Source of the DNA: Mycobacteriales bacterium
Lineage (GTDB): Bacteria; Actinomycetota; Actinomycetes; Mycobacteriales; QHCD01
Assembly (NCBI GenBank): GCA_036497565.1
Contig: DASXJE010000197.1
Location: 1-34,215, forward strand
Length of the DNA stretch: 34,215 nt
Reading direction: 5' to 3'
The notes beneath the pieces are model-generated. The model was not told the origin of the DNA and made no database searches. It saw only the letters and a list, made by a program, of their open reading frames with translations. Each line of letters begins with the position of its first letter. The stretch's first letter is position 1. This document shows, one piece after another, positions 24,901 to 32,533 of the stretch. Made by a program: the position numbers and the translations under genes.

Positions 24901-25797
24901 CTACTTGAGTCCGGTGGTGGTGATGCCTTGGGTCAACATCCGCTGTGCGGCGAGAAAGAAAGCGACCAGCGGGACGAGCGAGAGCACAGCCATCGCGAAC
25001 AGCGATCCGTAGGACGATCGCCCGGTGGCGTCGATGAACATGTTGAGTCCCAGCGGGACGGTGTAGAGCTGGGTCTTGCTCAGGTAGAGCAACGGGCCGA
25101 GGAAGTCGTTCCACGACGCGATGAAGGTGAACATCGCCGTGGTGCCCATCGCGGGTAGGGACAGCGGCACGATGATGCGGCGGAAGATCTGCCAGTGGTT
25201 GCACCCGTCGACCCGGGCCGAGTCGTCGAGCTCCCTCGGCAGGGCACGGATGAACTGAATGTTGAGGAAGATGAAGAACGCATCCGCGCCGAGAAACTTC
25301 GGCAGCACCAGCGGGATGTAGGTGTTCAGCCAGGACAGCTTGTCGAAGAGGATGTACTGCGGCACGAGAGTCACGTGGTAGGGCAGCAGGATCGTCGCCA
25401 TCAGGACCGCGAACAGCACGCGCTTGAACGGGAAGTCCAGGCGGGCGAAGGCGTACGCCGTGAGCGTGCAGGCGAAGACGTTACCGATGACCGCGAGTAG
25501 GGCCACCACCGCGGAGTTCAGGAAGAACCGGGAGAAGTGCAGCGACGGCGCCGGATTCAGGCCGTGCCGGTAGTTGTCAAGCGTGAACCGGCCGAAGAGT
25601 CCCAGGGTGCTGAGCACCTGGTTGTCCGGCCGGAACGATGCAGCAACGAGCCAGGCGACCGGGTAGAGCAGGAAGCAGATGATGACGATCGTCACGAGGT
25701 GTCTGGCAAGGGCACGTACCAGTCGGCTCTTGGACGGCTGCGTCATCATCTGGATGCCGGTGGTACGGGTGCGCGTCTCCAGCGTCTGCGTGCTCAT
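24901..25797 (-). CDS. CUT1 ABC permease, MalG type
   Basis: A 298-residue inner-membrane permease with six hydrophobic segments. The ATPase-docking EAA loop reads ELDDSARVDGCNHWQIFRRI followed by IVPLSLPA. The ATG at 25797 overlaps the stop of the MalF-type gene (ATGA). The C-terminus ends QRMLTQGITTTGLK, typical of the family. No ATPase gene accompanies the pair, so the transporter probably uses a shared MsiK-type ATPase encoded elsewhere, as many actinomycete CUT1 systems do. Confidence 0.94.
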   Translation of the reverse strand: MSTQTLETRTRTTGIQMMTQPSKSRLVRALARHLVTIVIICFLLYPVAWLVAASFRPDNQVLSTLGLFGRFTLDNYRHGLNPAPSLHFSRFFLNSAVVALLAVIGNVFACTLTAYAFARLDFPFKRVLFAVLMATILLPYHVTLVPQYILFDKLSWLNTYIPLVLPKFLGADAFFIFLNIQFIRALPRELDDSARVDGCNHWQIFRRIIVPLSLPAMGTTAMFTFIASWNDFLGPLLYLSKTQLYTVPLGLNMFIDATGRSSYGSLFAMAVLSLVPLVAFFLAAQRMLTQGITTTGLK

Positions 25798-26756
25798 GCC
25801 TCATCTCCGTAATGCACCCAGAACCGTGCAGTCGAGAAGGCGATCGCGGTGAACACGGCGAGCGCGGCGAGCAGCAGCCACGCCATCGCGGCGGCGTATC
25901 CCATCTGGAATTCGACGAACCCCTTCTGGTACAGGTAGAGCGTGTAGAAGAGCAGCGAGTCCGAGGGACCGCCGCTACCGCCGCTCACCACGTAGGCGCC
26001 CGTGAACGCCTGGAATGCGTGGACCGTGTCGAGCAGGACGTTGAAGAAGATCAGCGGGGTGAGCTGGGGAAGCGTGATATGCCAGAACCGCTGGAACACG
26101 TGGGCGCCGTCGACGGACGCCGCTTCGTAGAGGTTGGCCGGGACCTGGCGGAGGCCGGCCAGAAAGATGATCATGGTGCTGCCGAAGGCCCAGAGGTTCA
26201 GGCCGATGATCGAGTAGAGCGCCGTGCCGGGGTTGCCGACCCAGCTTCCGTGGTGGAGTCCGACGACCTCCAGAGCCCGGTTGACGATGCCGAAGGTGCC
26301 GAAGACCTGCTTCCACAGGATCGCGATCGCGACGCTGCTGCCGATCAGAGACGGCACGTAGAAGAGCGTGCGGTAGATCCCGAGCAGGCGGATACCGCGG
26401 TTGAGGAACAGCGCGAGAAGCAGCGAGACGATCAGCACGAGCGGCACGGACACGAGAACGAACGTGAGCGTCACCCGGACCGACTGCCAGAACCGCGGGT
26501 CGGCTCCGAACATCCGGCGGAAGTTTGCCAGGCCGACCCACTTGGGCGGGCTGAGCAGGTCGTACCGGGTGAACGCGAGGTAGAGCGAGAACAGCATCGG
26601 GCCGAGCGTGATGACGACGAGACCGAGGAGCCACGGTGTAAGGAACGCGTACGCCGTGAGCGCGGATCGCCACTTCCGCTTGCGTCGAGATTTCTCCCGC
26701 GTGGGTGTAGCTCCGCTCGCGTCCTGGCCGGCGACGGTTTCTTCGTAGGTGGTCAT
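25794..26756 (-). CDS. CUT1 ABC permease, MalF type
   Basis: A 320-residue permease with a basic cytoplasmic N-terminus (KSRRKRKWR) and six hydrophobic segments (first AYAFLTPWLLGLVVITLGP). The EAA loop reads NLYEAASVDGAHVFQRFWHI then TLPQLTP. The ATG at 26756 lies 18 bases after the dehydrogenase stop. A weak CCGGGGCC stretch is the only candidate ribosome site, so translation may depend on upstream reading. It forms the channel with the next gene. Confidence 0.94.
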   Translation of the reverse strand: MTTYEETVAGQDASGATPTREKSRRKRKWRSALTAYAFLTPWLLGLVVITLGPMLFSLYLAFTRYDLLSPPKWVGLANFRRMFGADPRFWQSVRVTLTFVLVSVPLVLIVSLLLALFLNRGIRLLGIYRTLFYVPSLIGSSVAIAILWKQVFGTFGIVNRALEVVGLHHGSWVGNPGTALYSIIGLNLWAFGSTMIIFLAGLRQVPANLYEAASVDGAHVFQRFWHITLPQLTPLIFFNVLLDTVHAFQAFTGAYVVSGGSGGPSDSLLFYTLYLYQKGFVEFQMGYAAAMAWLLLAALAVFTAIAFSTARFWVHYGDEA

Positions 26757-26773
26757 GAGGGGCCCCGGTCCCG

Positions 26774-27646
26774 TCAGGCCTGGTCGCGGTCGGCGGTCCG
26801 GGCGGCATGGGCCTCAACCCGCTGGGCGAGCCCCTGCGCGAGGAGGTGCGCGAGCGGTGCGGCGACATCGGCGGCCTCGGCGACGGTGACAACCTCTTGC
26901 AGGTCCTTGCTCCACGGACGCTTGCCGACCGGCACCTGCGATGCGTCGTAAGCGTGCGCCACGTCGTCGAAGAAGCCCCAATGCCGTGCCACCCAGGAGT
27001 CGCCCGTGCTCGTCCGCACGGCCCCCAGTACCTCGGCCGCGCCGACGCCATGAGCCGCAGCGATGTCGAGCGCTTCGTACGCGCCGGCGAGGCTCGCGAA
27101 CATCATGAGCTGGTTGGCGAGCTTGGCCACCGCGCCCGAGCCGGCCGGTCCGACGTGGACGACCGTGCTCGCGACCGCGTCGAGGTAGACCTGCGCGGCG
27201 CCGACCGCCGCGTCGGTTCCGCCCGCCATCAGAGTGAGCGTGCCCTCGCGGGCGCGCTCCGCTCCCCCACTCACCGGTGCGTCGATGAACTCGATCCCGG
27301 CCTCCGCTGCCCGTGCGGCGAGACGCTGGACGGTGCCGGGCAGCACGGTGCTGTGCACCACGACCACCGACCCGGGTTTGAGCGCGTCCAGCACGCCGCG
27401 GCGCTCGAGAGTGTCGGCGACCGCGTCGTCGTCGGGCACGGCAAGGGCCACCAGTTGGCACCGGGCCAGGTCGAGTGCCGTGTCGGCCACGGTGGCGCCG
27501 TTCCCGGCGCACTCATGCATCCGATCGGGAACGACGTCGTGGACGACGACCGGCCATCCCTGGTCGACTAGGTGGCGGGCCATCGGCATCCCGAGATTTC
27601 CCAGCCCGGCGAAGCCGATCTGGATCGAGCCGGTGAGCGGGGGCAT
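26774..27646 (-). CDS. Beta-hydroxyacid dehydrogenase (HIBADH/GarR family)
   Basis: A 290-residue NAD(P)-dependent dehydrogenase of the 3-hydroxyisobutyrate/tartronate-semialdehyde reductase family. The ATG at 27646 is chosen. A GTG at 27652 overlaps the upstream stop (TAGTG) and would add two residues. The Rossmann motif is GFAGLGNLGMPMARHL (residues 11-26), substrate loop DAPVSGG (122-128), and catalytic Lys175 in GAVAKLANQL. All are intact. It oxidises or reduces a small 3-hydroxy acid or semialdehyde, consistent with the carboxylate theme of the cluster. Its place right after the aldolase suggests it acts on an aldolase product or substrate. The cofactor is not determinable with confidence. 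Confidence 0.92.
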   Translation of the reverse strand: MPPLTGSIQIGFAGLGNLGMPMARHLVDQGWPVVVHDVVPDRMHECAGNGATVADTALDLARCQLVALAVPDDDAVADTLERRGVLDALKPGSVVVVHSTVLPGTVQRLAARAAEAGIEFIDAPVSGGAERAREGTLTLMAGGTDAAVGAAQVYLDAVASTVVHVGPAGSGAVAKLANQLMMFASLAGAYEALDIAAAHGVGAAEVLGAVRTSTGDSWVARHWGFFDDVAHAYDASQVPVGKRPWSKDLQEVVTVAEAADVAAPLAHLLAQGLAQRVEAHAARTADRDQA

Positions 27647-27651
27647 CGGCA

Positions 27652-28344
27652 CTACTTGACGGTCTCGTCGAGTGGCCAACCGAGCCGCTCATAGATCTTG
27701 CGCCGACCCACCTTGTCGTTCTCAAGCTCCTGACGGGCGAACTTCGCCACGACCTCGGCGTGCTCGAGCGGCACCACGATCACCCCGTCGCCGTCGGCGA
27801 CGACGATGTCGCCCGGGCGGACCAGCACCCCGCCGATGTTGACCGGGATCTGCGCGGCGTCGAACTCGATGCGGCCCTGCACCATCGCCTGCGCCCGGGT
27901 ACGGCAGAAGATCGGGACCTTCTGCAGGATGCATTCGTCGCGGTCCCGTACGCCGCCGGAGGTCACGATTCCCGCGGCTCCCGCGGCGAACCACCCGAGT
28001 GAGTTGTTGGATCCGATCTCGCCGACCGCGACGTCCGGGGGTGATTCGACGACGACGACCTCACCGGTGGTGAGATGCTCGGCCAGCTTGTACGAGTAGA
28101 GCTCCTTGTACCAATAGTTGTATGCCCATTCCGTGTACTCGTCCGGCGTGATCGCCGGCACGGTCTTCTCGGACAGGCGGTGCCGGATGGTGTGTGCCGG
28201 CCCGCACAACTTCGCGCCCTGGAACATCGGCGCGATGTCCGGCGACACCGTCCCCTTCGCGTGCAGGCCGGCCCAGTCCATGCCGTCCCGTACGTCGGCG
28301 ACCCTGACGCCCTCGAAAAGCTGTGCCACCCCTGCGGTCTCCAC
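27652..28344 (-). CDS. RraA-family aldolase/decarboxylase-like protein
   Basis: A 230-residue member of the RraA fold, which includes 4-hydroxy-4-methyl-2-oxoglutarate and 4-carboxy-4-hydroxy-2-oxoadipate aldolases and oxaloacetate decarboxylases. The GTG at 28344 has GAGGAGG 6 nt upstream. Marks are GEIGSNNSLGWFAAGAAGIV (109-127), SGGVRD with Arg133-Asp134 of the active site, and GDIVVADGDGVIVVP. It is longer than E. coli RraA (161 residues), chiefly through an insert of about 30 residues rich in Tyr and Trp (EYTEWAYNYWYKELYSYK, 69-86). As the first gene of the unit it probably performs the final cleavage to pyruvate plus a second acid, which is inference. A regulator-of-RNase role is unlikely in this context. 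Confidence 0.88.
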   Translation of the reverse strand: METAGVAQLFEGVRVADVRDGMDWAGLHAKGTVSPDIAPMFQGAKLCGPAHTIRHRLSEKTVPAITPDEYTEWAYNYWYKELYSYKLAEHLTTGEVVVVESPPDVAVGEIGSNNSLGWFAAGAAGIVTSGGVRDRDECILQKVPIFCRTRAQAMVQGRIEFDAAQIPVNIGGVLVRPGDIVVADGDGVIVVPLEHAEVVAKFARQELENDKVGRRKIYERLGWPLDETVK

Positions 28345-28554
28345 GCGACCTCCTCGCCGGCCTCGGCCGGCTCCGACGGATAGGGGTCGACCGACTGGTC
28401 ACCCCACCTGATCGGCAGCGACGCGACCCTCGGGTCACCTCGGCTGCCATGTGCGGACTATTGTCTACAACAGACGAAGAGGCCTGGCAAGGGTGGCGGG
28501 AGAACAATGGCGGGACCACCGCCAGGGACCGCACTGCCAGGGACAGGAGAGCCA
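28345..28554. promoter_or_regulatory. Divergent promoter region of the catabolic cluster
   Basis: About 210 bases between the divergent aldolase unit and the regulator gene. It holds the FadR-type palindrome at 28461-28470. I see no unambiguous sigma-70 boxes. An ATG at 28507 offers an alternative, longer start for the regulator. Confidence 0.5.
28461..28470. promoter_or_regulatory. FadR/GntR-type operator palindrome
   Basis: TTGTCTACAA fits the FadR-subfamily consensus of GntR operators (N-Y-GTM-KAC-R-N) with perfect TTGT/ACAA half-sites. A further AGAC at 28472-28475 mirrors the GTCT at 28463-28466. It lies between two divergent transcription units, one of which encodes a GntR/FCD regulator. 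Autoregulation and control of both arms is inferred. Confidence 0.6.
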
Positions 28555-29283
28555 GTGGGCACCAATCAGCCGCGCGCGAAGGGCGAGTACGTCTCCGACG
28601 ACGGCGCGCGGGCGCGACTCAACCCGCCCAGCCTCGTCCAGCTCGCGGCCGAAGAGTTGCGCCGGATGATTCTGTCCGGGGACCTGCAGCCGGGAGAGCG
28701 GCTCATCGAGGAACGGCTCACCGAGCGCCTCGGGATCAGCCGTCCCCCGCTCCGGGAGGCCATGCGGCTGCTCCAGCGCGAGGGGCTGATCCTCACCGAG
28801 CCGCGCCGCGGCGCGACGGTGACCCGGCTGGCCGAATCCGACGTACTCGAGATCCTGACGCTCCGGTCCGCGCTCGAACGGTTGGCTGTCGAGCTAGGCG
28901 TGCCGGTCACCTCGCCGGAACGGCTAGAGCCATGTCGCGCCGCTATCGACGACATGGCGGCCTGTGCGGCCCGGGGCGACCGCGCCGGCCTCGTCGAGCG
29001 GGGCTACGTTTTCCATCACGCGATCATTGCCTTGTCCGGTCACCGTCGCCTGGAGGAGGTCTACCGGTCGCTGCACCAACAGCTGCTGCTCTGTATGGCG
29101 ATGAACTTGCACACCAGGGAGCACTTCTTCGAAGACCTTGCCGAGCACGTCGACCGGCATCGGCACCTGCTCCAGCTGATCGAGGCCGGCGATCCACAGG
29201 TGGTGCTCACCGAGCTGGCGGCGCACGGTGAGCGCTCCTTCACGCACCCGCCCGAGCGTCCCGAGAAGGTGAGGACCAGATGA
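28555..29283 (+). CDS. GntR-family (FadR/FCD) transcriptional regulator
   Basis: About 242 residues from the GTG at 28555 (AGGAGA 4 nt before). An ATG at 28507 is possible. A winged-helix domain comes first: ELRRMILSGDLQPGERLIEE, then LTERLGISRPPLREAMRLLQ (recognition helix) and GLILTEPRRGATVTRL. An all-helical FCD ligand-binding domain follows, with VFHHAIIALSGHRRL, and HVDRHRHLLQLIEAGDP near the end, supplying the His-rich metal/ligand site usual for the family. FCD regulators typically sense organic acids such as lactate, gluconate or their kin. Its stop overlaps the GlcD-like gene (ATGA), so regulator and dehydrogenase are coexpressed. It probably represses the divergent unit until the inducer is bound. 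Confidence 0.94.
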   Translation: MGTNQPRAKGEYVSDDGARARLNPPSLVQLAAEELRRMILSGDLQPGERLIEERLTERLGISRPPLREAMRLLQREGLILTEPRRGATVTRLAESDVLEILTLRSALERLAVELGVPVTSPERLEPCRAAIDDMAACAARGDRAGLVERGYVFHHAIIALSGHRRLEEVYRSLHQQLLLCMAMNLHTREHFFEDLAEHVDRHRHLLQLIEAGDPQVVLTELAAHGERSFTHPPERPEKVRTR

Positions 29284-30656
29284 CGAGCACCAGCGCACCC
29301 GTGGCCGAGCTGCAGAGCGCCCTCCCGGCCGCGAGTCTGGTGACCGACCCCGACCTCATGGAGAGCTACCGGCGGGACAACGCCGACCTCGCCGAGGCGG
29401 GCATGCCCCTCGCGGTCGTTCTCGCCCGGTCCACCGAGGAGGTCTCCGCGGCGCTGCGCTGGGCGACTGCGCACCGGGTCCCGGTGGTGCCGCGCGGCGC
29501 GGGGTCGGGACTCTCCGGCGGCGCCAGCGCCGTCGAGGGCGGCTTGATCCTGTCGCTGACACACATGGACCGCATTCTCGAGATCAACCCGGACGACCAG
29601 TTGGCCGTCGTCGAGCCGGGTGTCATCAACGCCGACGTCGGCCGGGCTGCGGCCGAGCACGGCCTGCGCTACCCGCCCGACCCGTCCAGCTTCGAGATCT
29701 CCACCATCGGGGGAAATCTCGCCACCAACGCCGGTGGCCTTCGCTGCGTGAAGTACGGCGTCACCCGCGACTCCGTGCTCGGGCTGGAGGTCGTGCTGAT
29801 GGACGGGCGGGTGATCCGCACCGGCGGGCGCACGATCAAGAGCGTGGCCGGTTACGACCTGACCCGGCTCTTCGTCGGATCGGAGGGGACGCTCGGCGTC
29901 ATCACCGCGGCGAACCTGCGGCTGCGGCCCCTGATCATCGGGGAGCCGGTGACCTTTGTGGCGTCGTTCAGCTCGCTGGTGGACGCCGGCGACGCGGTGT
30001 CCCGCATCATCCGGGCGGGACTGGCGCCGAGCCTGCTGGAACTGATGGACCACACCAGCATCAACCTGATCGAGGACTACCAGCGGATGGACCTCGACCG
30101 GAGCGCCGCCGCGCTGCTCATCGGCCAGGCCGACTCACCGCAGTCGGCGGCCGAGGCCGAGGCGATGGCCGAGTGCGCGCGCGTCGCGGGTGCCGACCTC
30201 GTCGTGCAGTCCAGCGATGCGGCCGAGGCGGAGTTGCTGCTCGAGGCGCGCCGGCAGCACTACCACGCGGTCACCGCGCAGGGCGCGACGCTGATCGACG
30301 ACGTCGGCGTACCACGCAGCAAGCTGGCGGCGCTGCTCGGCGGGATCGAGCAGGTCGGCAAGGAGTACGGCGTCACCATCGCCACCGTGGGGCACGCCGG
30401 CGACGGCAATGTCCACCCGACGATGGTCTTCCCGCACGGCGACGTCGAGGCGGCGCGGACGGCCGAACGGGCCGCGGAGGAGATCTGCCGGCTCGCCTTG
30501 CGGCTGGGCGGCACGATCACCGGCGAGCACGGCGTCGGATCGCTGAAGCGCACCTGGCTGCACGGTGAGATCGACGACGACACCTACGCCGTACACCGGT
30601 CGATCAAGTCGACGCTCGACCCGCTCGGCCTACTCAACCCCGGCAAGGCCATCTAG
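29280..30656 (+). CDS. GlcD-type FAD-linked 2-hydroxyacid dehydrogenase
   Basis: A 458-residue flavoprotein of the VAO/PCMH superfamily, glycolate/D-lactate dehydrogenase group. The ATG overlaps the regulator stop. The FAD-binding loop is PRGAGSGLSGGA (71-82), with SSFEISTIGGNLATNAGG following. The C-terminal catalytic part has GHAGDGNVHPTM and TGEHGVGSLK. It would oxidise a 2-hydroxy acid to the 2-oxo acid, passing electrons onward. The GlcE and GlcF partners of the glycolate complex are absent, so it acts alone or with partners elsewhere. In this cluster it likely supplies the 2-oxo acid on which an RraA-type aldolase can act. Confidence 0.93.
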   Translation: MTSTSAPVAELQSALPAASLVTDPDLMESYRRDNADLAEAGMPLAVVLARSTEEVSAALRWATAHRVPVVPRGAGSGLSGGASAVEGGLILSLTHMDRILEINPDDQLAVVEPGVINADVGRAAAEHGLRYPPDPSSFEISTIGGNLATNAGGLRCVKYGVTRDSVLGLEVVLMDGRVIRTGGRTIKSVAGYDLTRLFVGSEGTLGVITAANLRLRPLIIGEPVTFVASFSSLVDAGDAVSRIIRAGLAPSLLELMDHTSINLIEDYQRMDLDRSAAALLIGQADSPQSAAEAEAMAECARVAGADLVVQSSDAAEAELLLEARRQHYHAVTAQGATLIDDVGVPRSKLAALLGGIEQVGKEYGVTIATVGHAGDGNVHPTMVFPHGDVEAARTAERAAEEICRLALRLGGTITGEHGVGSLKRTWLHGEIDDDTYAVHRSIKSTLDPLGLLNPGKAI

Positions 30657-30668
30657 CGGCCTTGCCGG
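30640..30668. terminator. Strong 11-bp hairpin after the GlcD-like gene
   Basis: CCGGCAAGGCC (30640-30650), loop ATCTAGC, then GGCCTTGCCGG (30658-30668) form a perfect 11-bp stem. It starts inside the last codons of the plus-strand gene and lies before the stop of the convergent pirin gene. No T-run follows. A bidirectional terminator is likely. Confidence 0.65.
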
Positions 30669-30683
30669 CGAGAGCGAAGTCGA

Positions 30684-31688
30684 TCAGCCGGTGTTCGGGG
30701 CGATGTCGGCGTCGCCGGGACTGCGATGCGGCATGCGCTCGGCCGGGATCTGCCCCATCCGACCGCTCTGGAAGTCCTCGAGCGCCTGGACGATCTCGTC
30801 CTTGGTGTTCATCACGAACGGGCCGTAGTGCACGACCGGCTCCTTGATGGGCCGGCCGCCGAGGACCAGCACCTCGAGGTTGGGCGTGTGGCTGTCCTGG
30901 GACGCGTCGGCGGCCACCGTGATGGCATCGCCGGGGCCGAAGCGGGCGAGCTGACCACTGTGGATCGGTCGACCGTCGGCGCCGACCGTTCCCCGCCCGG
31001 CGAGGACGTAGACCAGCGCGTTGAAGTCCGGCCGCCACGGAAGGGTCAGGCGGGCACCCGGGTTGACCGTCGCGTGCAGCAGGCTGATCGGGGTGTACGT
31101 CGACCCGGGACCGGCATGGCCGGCCACGTCGCCGGCGATGACCCGGATCAGCGCACCGCCGTCGGGCGAGGACAGCAGCGTGGTCTCGCCGCCCCGGATG
31201 TCCTGGTAGCGCGGCGGATTCCACTTGCTGTCGCTGGGCAGGTTGACCCACAGCTGCATCCCGTGGAAGAGCCCACCGGAGATGACGAGCTGCTCCGGCG
31301 GAGCCTCGATGTGCAGGATTCCGGCGCCGGCGGTCATCCACTGGGTGTCGCCGTTGGTGATCAGCCCGCCGCCACCGGTGGAGTCCTGGTGCTGGAAGGT
31401 GCCGTCGATCATGTAGGTGACGGTCTCGAAACCGCGGTGCGGGTGCCACGGCGTGCCCTTGGGCTCGCCCGGCGCGTAGTCGACCTCCCCCATCTGGTCC
31501 ATGTGGACGAACGGGTCGAGGTCGCGCATGCTCACCCCGGCGAACGCCCGGCGTACCGGAAACCCTTCGCCTTCATAGCCGGTCGGTGCCGTGGTGATCG
31601 ACACCACCGGCCGCTCGGTGACGGTCGTGGGGTCGATCACCGGGACACGGGGCAGGGCGAGCACATCGGGCACGGTTACGGCGGGCAT
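30684..31688 (-). CDS. Pirin-family bicupin protein
   Basis: A 334-residue two-cupin protein. The ATG at 31688 has AAGGAG 6 nt upstream. The frame opens at 31709, but those codons contain the ribosome site itself. The pirin metal site is complete: GTPWHPHRGFETVTYMIDG with His82 and His84, and GILHIEAP with His126 and Glu128. Bacterial pirins bind Fe and act as quercetinases or as redox-linked modulators. The function of this one is not fixed by sequence. It is divergent from the SDR-like gene across a MarR-type palindrome, so induction by phenolic or oxidative signals is a reasonable guess. Confidence 0.93.
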   Translation of the reverse strand: MPAVTVPDVLALPRVPVIDPTTVTERPVVSITTAPTGYEGEGFPVRRAFAGVSMRDLDPFVHMDQMGEVDYAPGEPKGTPWHPHRGFETVTYMIDGTFQHQDSTGGGGLITNGDTQWMTAGAGILHIEAPPEQLVISGGLFHGMQLWVNLPSDSKWNPPRYQDIRGGETTLLSSPDGGALIRVIAGDVAGHAGPGSTYTPISLLHATVNPGARLTLPWRPDFNALVYVLAGRGTVGADGRPIHSGQLARFGPGDAITVAADASQDSHTPNLEVLVLGGRPIKEPVVHYGPFVMNTKDEIVQALEDFQSGRMGQIPAERMPHRSPGDADIAPNTG

Positions 31689-31742
31689 CGTGGTCTCCTT
31701 CATCAGCACGGGGGCTGCTGCGCTGTCGTCGATCCAACCTTA

Positions 31743-31756
31743 GTTGCGTGCGCAAC
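31743..31756. promoter_or_regulatory. MarR-type operator palindrome
   Basis: GTTGCG-TG-CGCAAC is a 14-bp near-perfect palindrome 54 bases before the pirin ATG and 51 before the SDR ATG. TTGCnnnnGCAA-like sites are typical of actinobacterial MarR regulators. No marR gene is in the window, so the regulator must be elsewhere. Confidence 0.5.
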
Positions 31757-31807
31757 ATTCCTTCGGCCGCGCACCTGGGACCATCCTTGCTCGGTACGGT
31801 GTCGCGC

Positions 31808-32506
31808 ATGGCTGATCTGACCGGAAGGGTGGCGCTCGTCGCGGGTGGCGCCGGCGCCGTGGGCGAGGGCATCGTGCGGGCGCTGCTCGGCGCGGGCGCA
31901 CAGGTCGTCGTCCCGTCGCGCAACCCCGACCGGCTCGCGGAGCTGCGGACCCGGCTCGGCGAGCCGGCCGGGCTGCACGGCGTGATCGGCGACATCGGCG
32001 CTCCGGGCGGAGCCGACGGCGTCGCCGCGGCGGCCGTCGAACAGGCCGGGCGGCTCGACGCCGCGGTCGCGGCGGTCGGCGGCTGGTGGCAGCAGTCCGA
32101 CCTCGTCGACGTCACTCCGTCGGAGTGGCAACGGGTGTTGGAGAACAACCTCACGACACACTTCCTGCTGCTCCGGGCGGTGCTGCCGCGGCTGCGCGAG
32201 GAGCAGGGATCGTCGTATCAATTCGTGATCGGCGACAGCGCGGATTCGCCGGTGCCGGGCGCGTCGCTATCCACCGTGACCGCTGCCGCCGTACTCGGCC
32301 TGTTCCGGGCCGCAGCGGCGGAAGAACACCAGGTTCGGGTGAACGCCCTCTACCTGGCACCGGTGCTCACCCGTAACCGGCCGACCGGACCGGCCGGGTG
32401 GTTGAGCGCCGAAGAAGTCGGGGCCTACGCCGCCTGGCTTGCCGGCGATTCGGGCGCCGCCGTACGCGGGCAAGTCGTCCGGCCGGATAAGAACGGGCCG
32501 GGCTGA
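31808..32506 (+). CDS. SDR-fold protein without the YxxxK catalytic pair
   Basis: A 232-residue Rossmann-fold protein of the short-chain dehydrogenase superfamily. The ATG at 31808 places the first strand correctly (LTGRVALVAGG). An ATG/GTG frame open to 31748 overlaps the palindrome. The cofactor motif is GGAGAVGEG (13-21), and VPSRNPDRL follows the second strand, where a basic residue would suit NADP(H). The helix-4 NNLTTHFLLLRAVLP is present. Where classical SDRs have YxxxKxAL, this protein reads LSTVTAAAVLGL (about 152-163), so both Tyr and Lys are missing. It may be a non-catalytic nucleotide-sensing protein or may use other residues. It is divergent from pirin. Confidence 0.82.
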   Translation: MADLTGRVALVAGGAGAVGEGIVRALLGAGAQVVVPSRNPDRLAELRTRLGEPAGLHGVIGDIGAPGGADGVAAAAVEQAGRLDAAVAAVGGWWQQSDLVDVTPSEWQRVLENNLTTHFLLLRAVLPRLREEQGSSYQFVIGDSADSPVPGASLSTVTAAAVLGLFRAAAAEEHQVRVNALYLAPVLTRNRPTGPAGWLSAEEVGAYAAWLAGDSGAAVRGQVVRPDKNGPG

Positions 32507-32517
32507 GGACGCACCGG

Positions 32518-32533
32518 CGGCGTCGTTACGCCG
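32518..32533. terminator. Compact hairpin between convergent genes
   Basis: CGGCGT-CGTT-ACGCCG is a 6-bp stem with a tetraloop and overlaps the stop of the minus-strand gene. Flanking arms CACCGGCGG (32512-32520) and CCGCCGGTG (32545-32553) offer an alternative longer stem. The two structures are mutually exclusive. It probably ends both genes. Confidence 0.5.

Noticed and set aside
23299-26951. Long plus-strand frames across the transporter and CoA-transferase genes
   Set aside because: Their Arg/Gly/His-rich composition and lack of ribosome sites mark them as shadows of well-recognised minus-strand genes.
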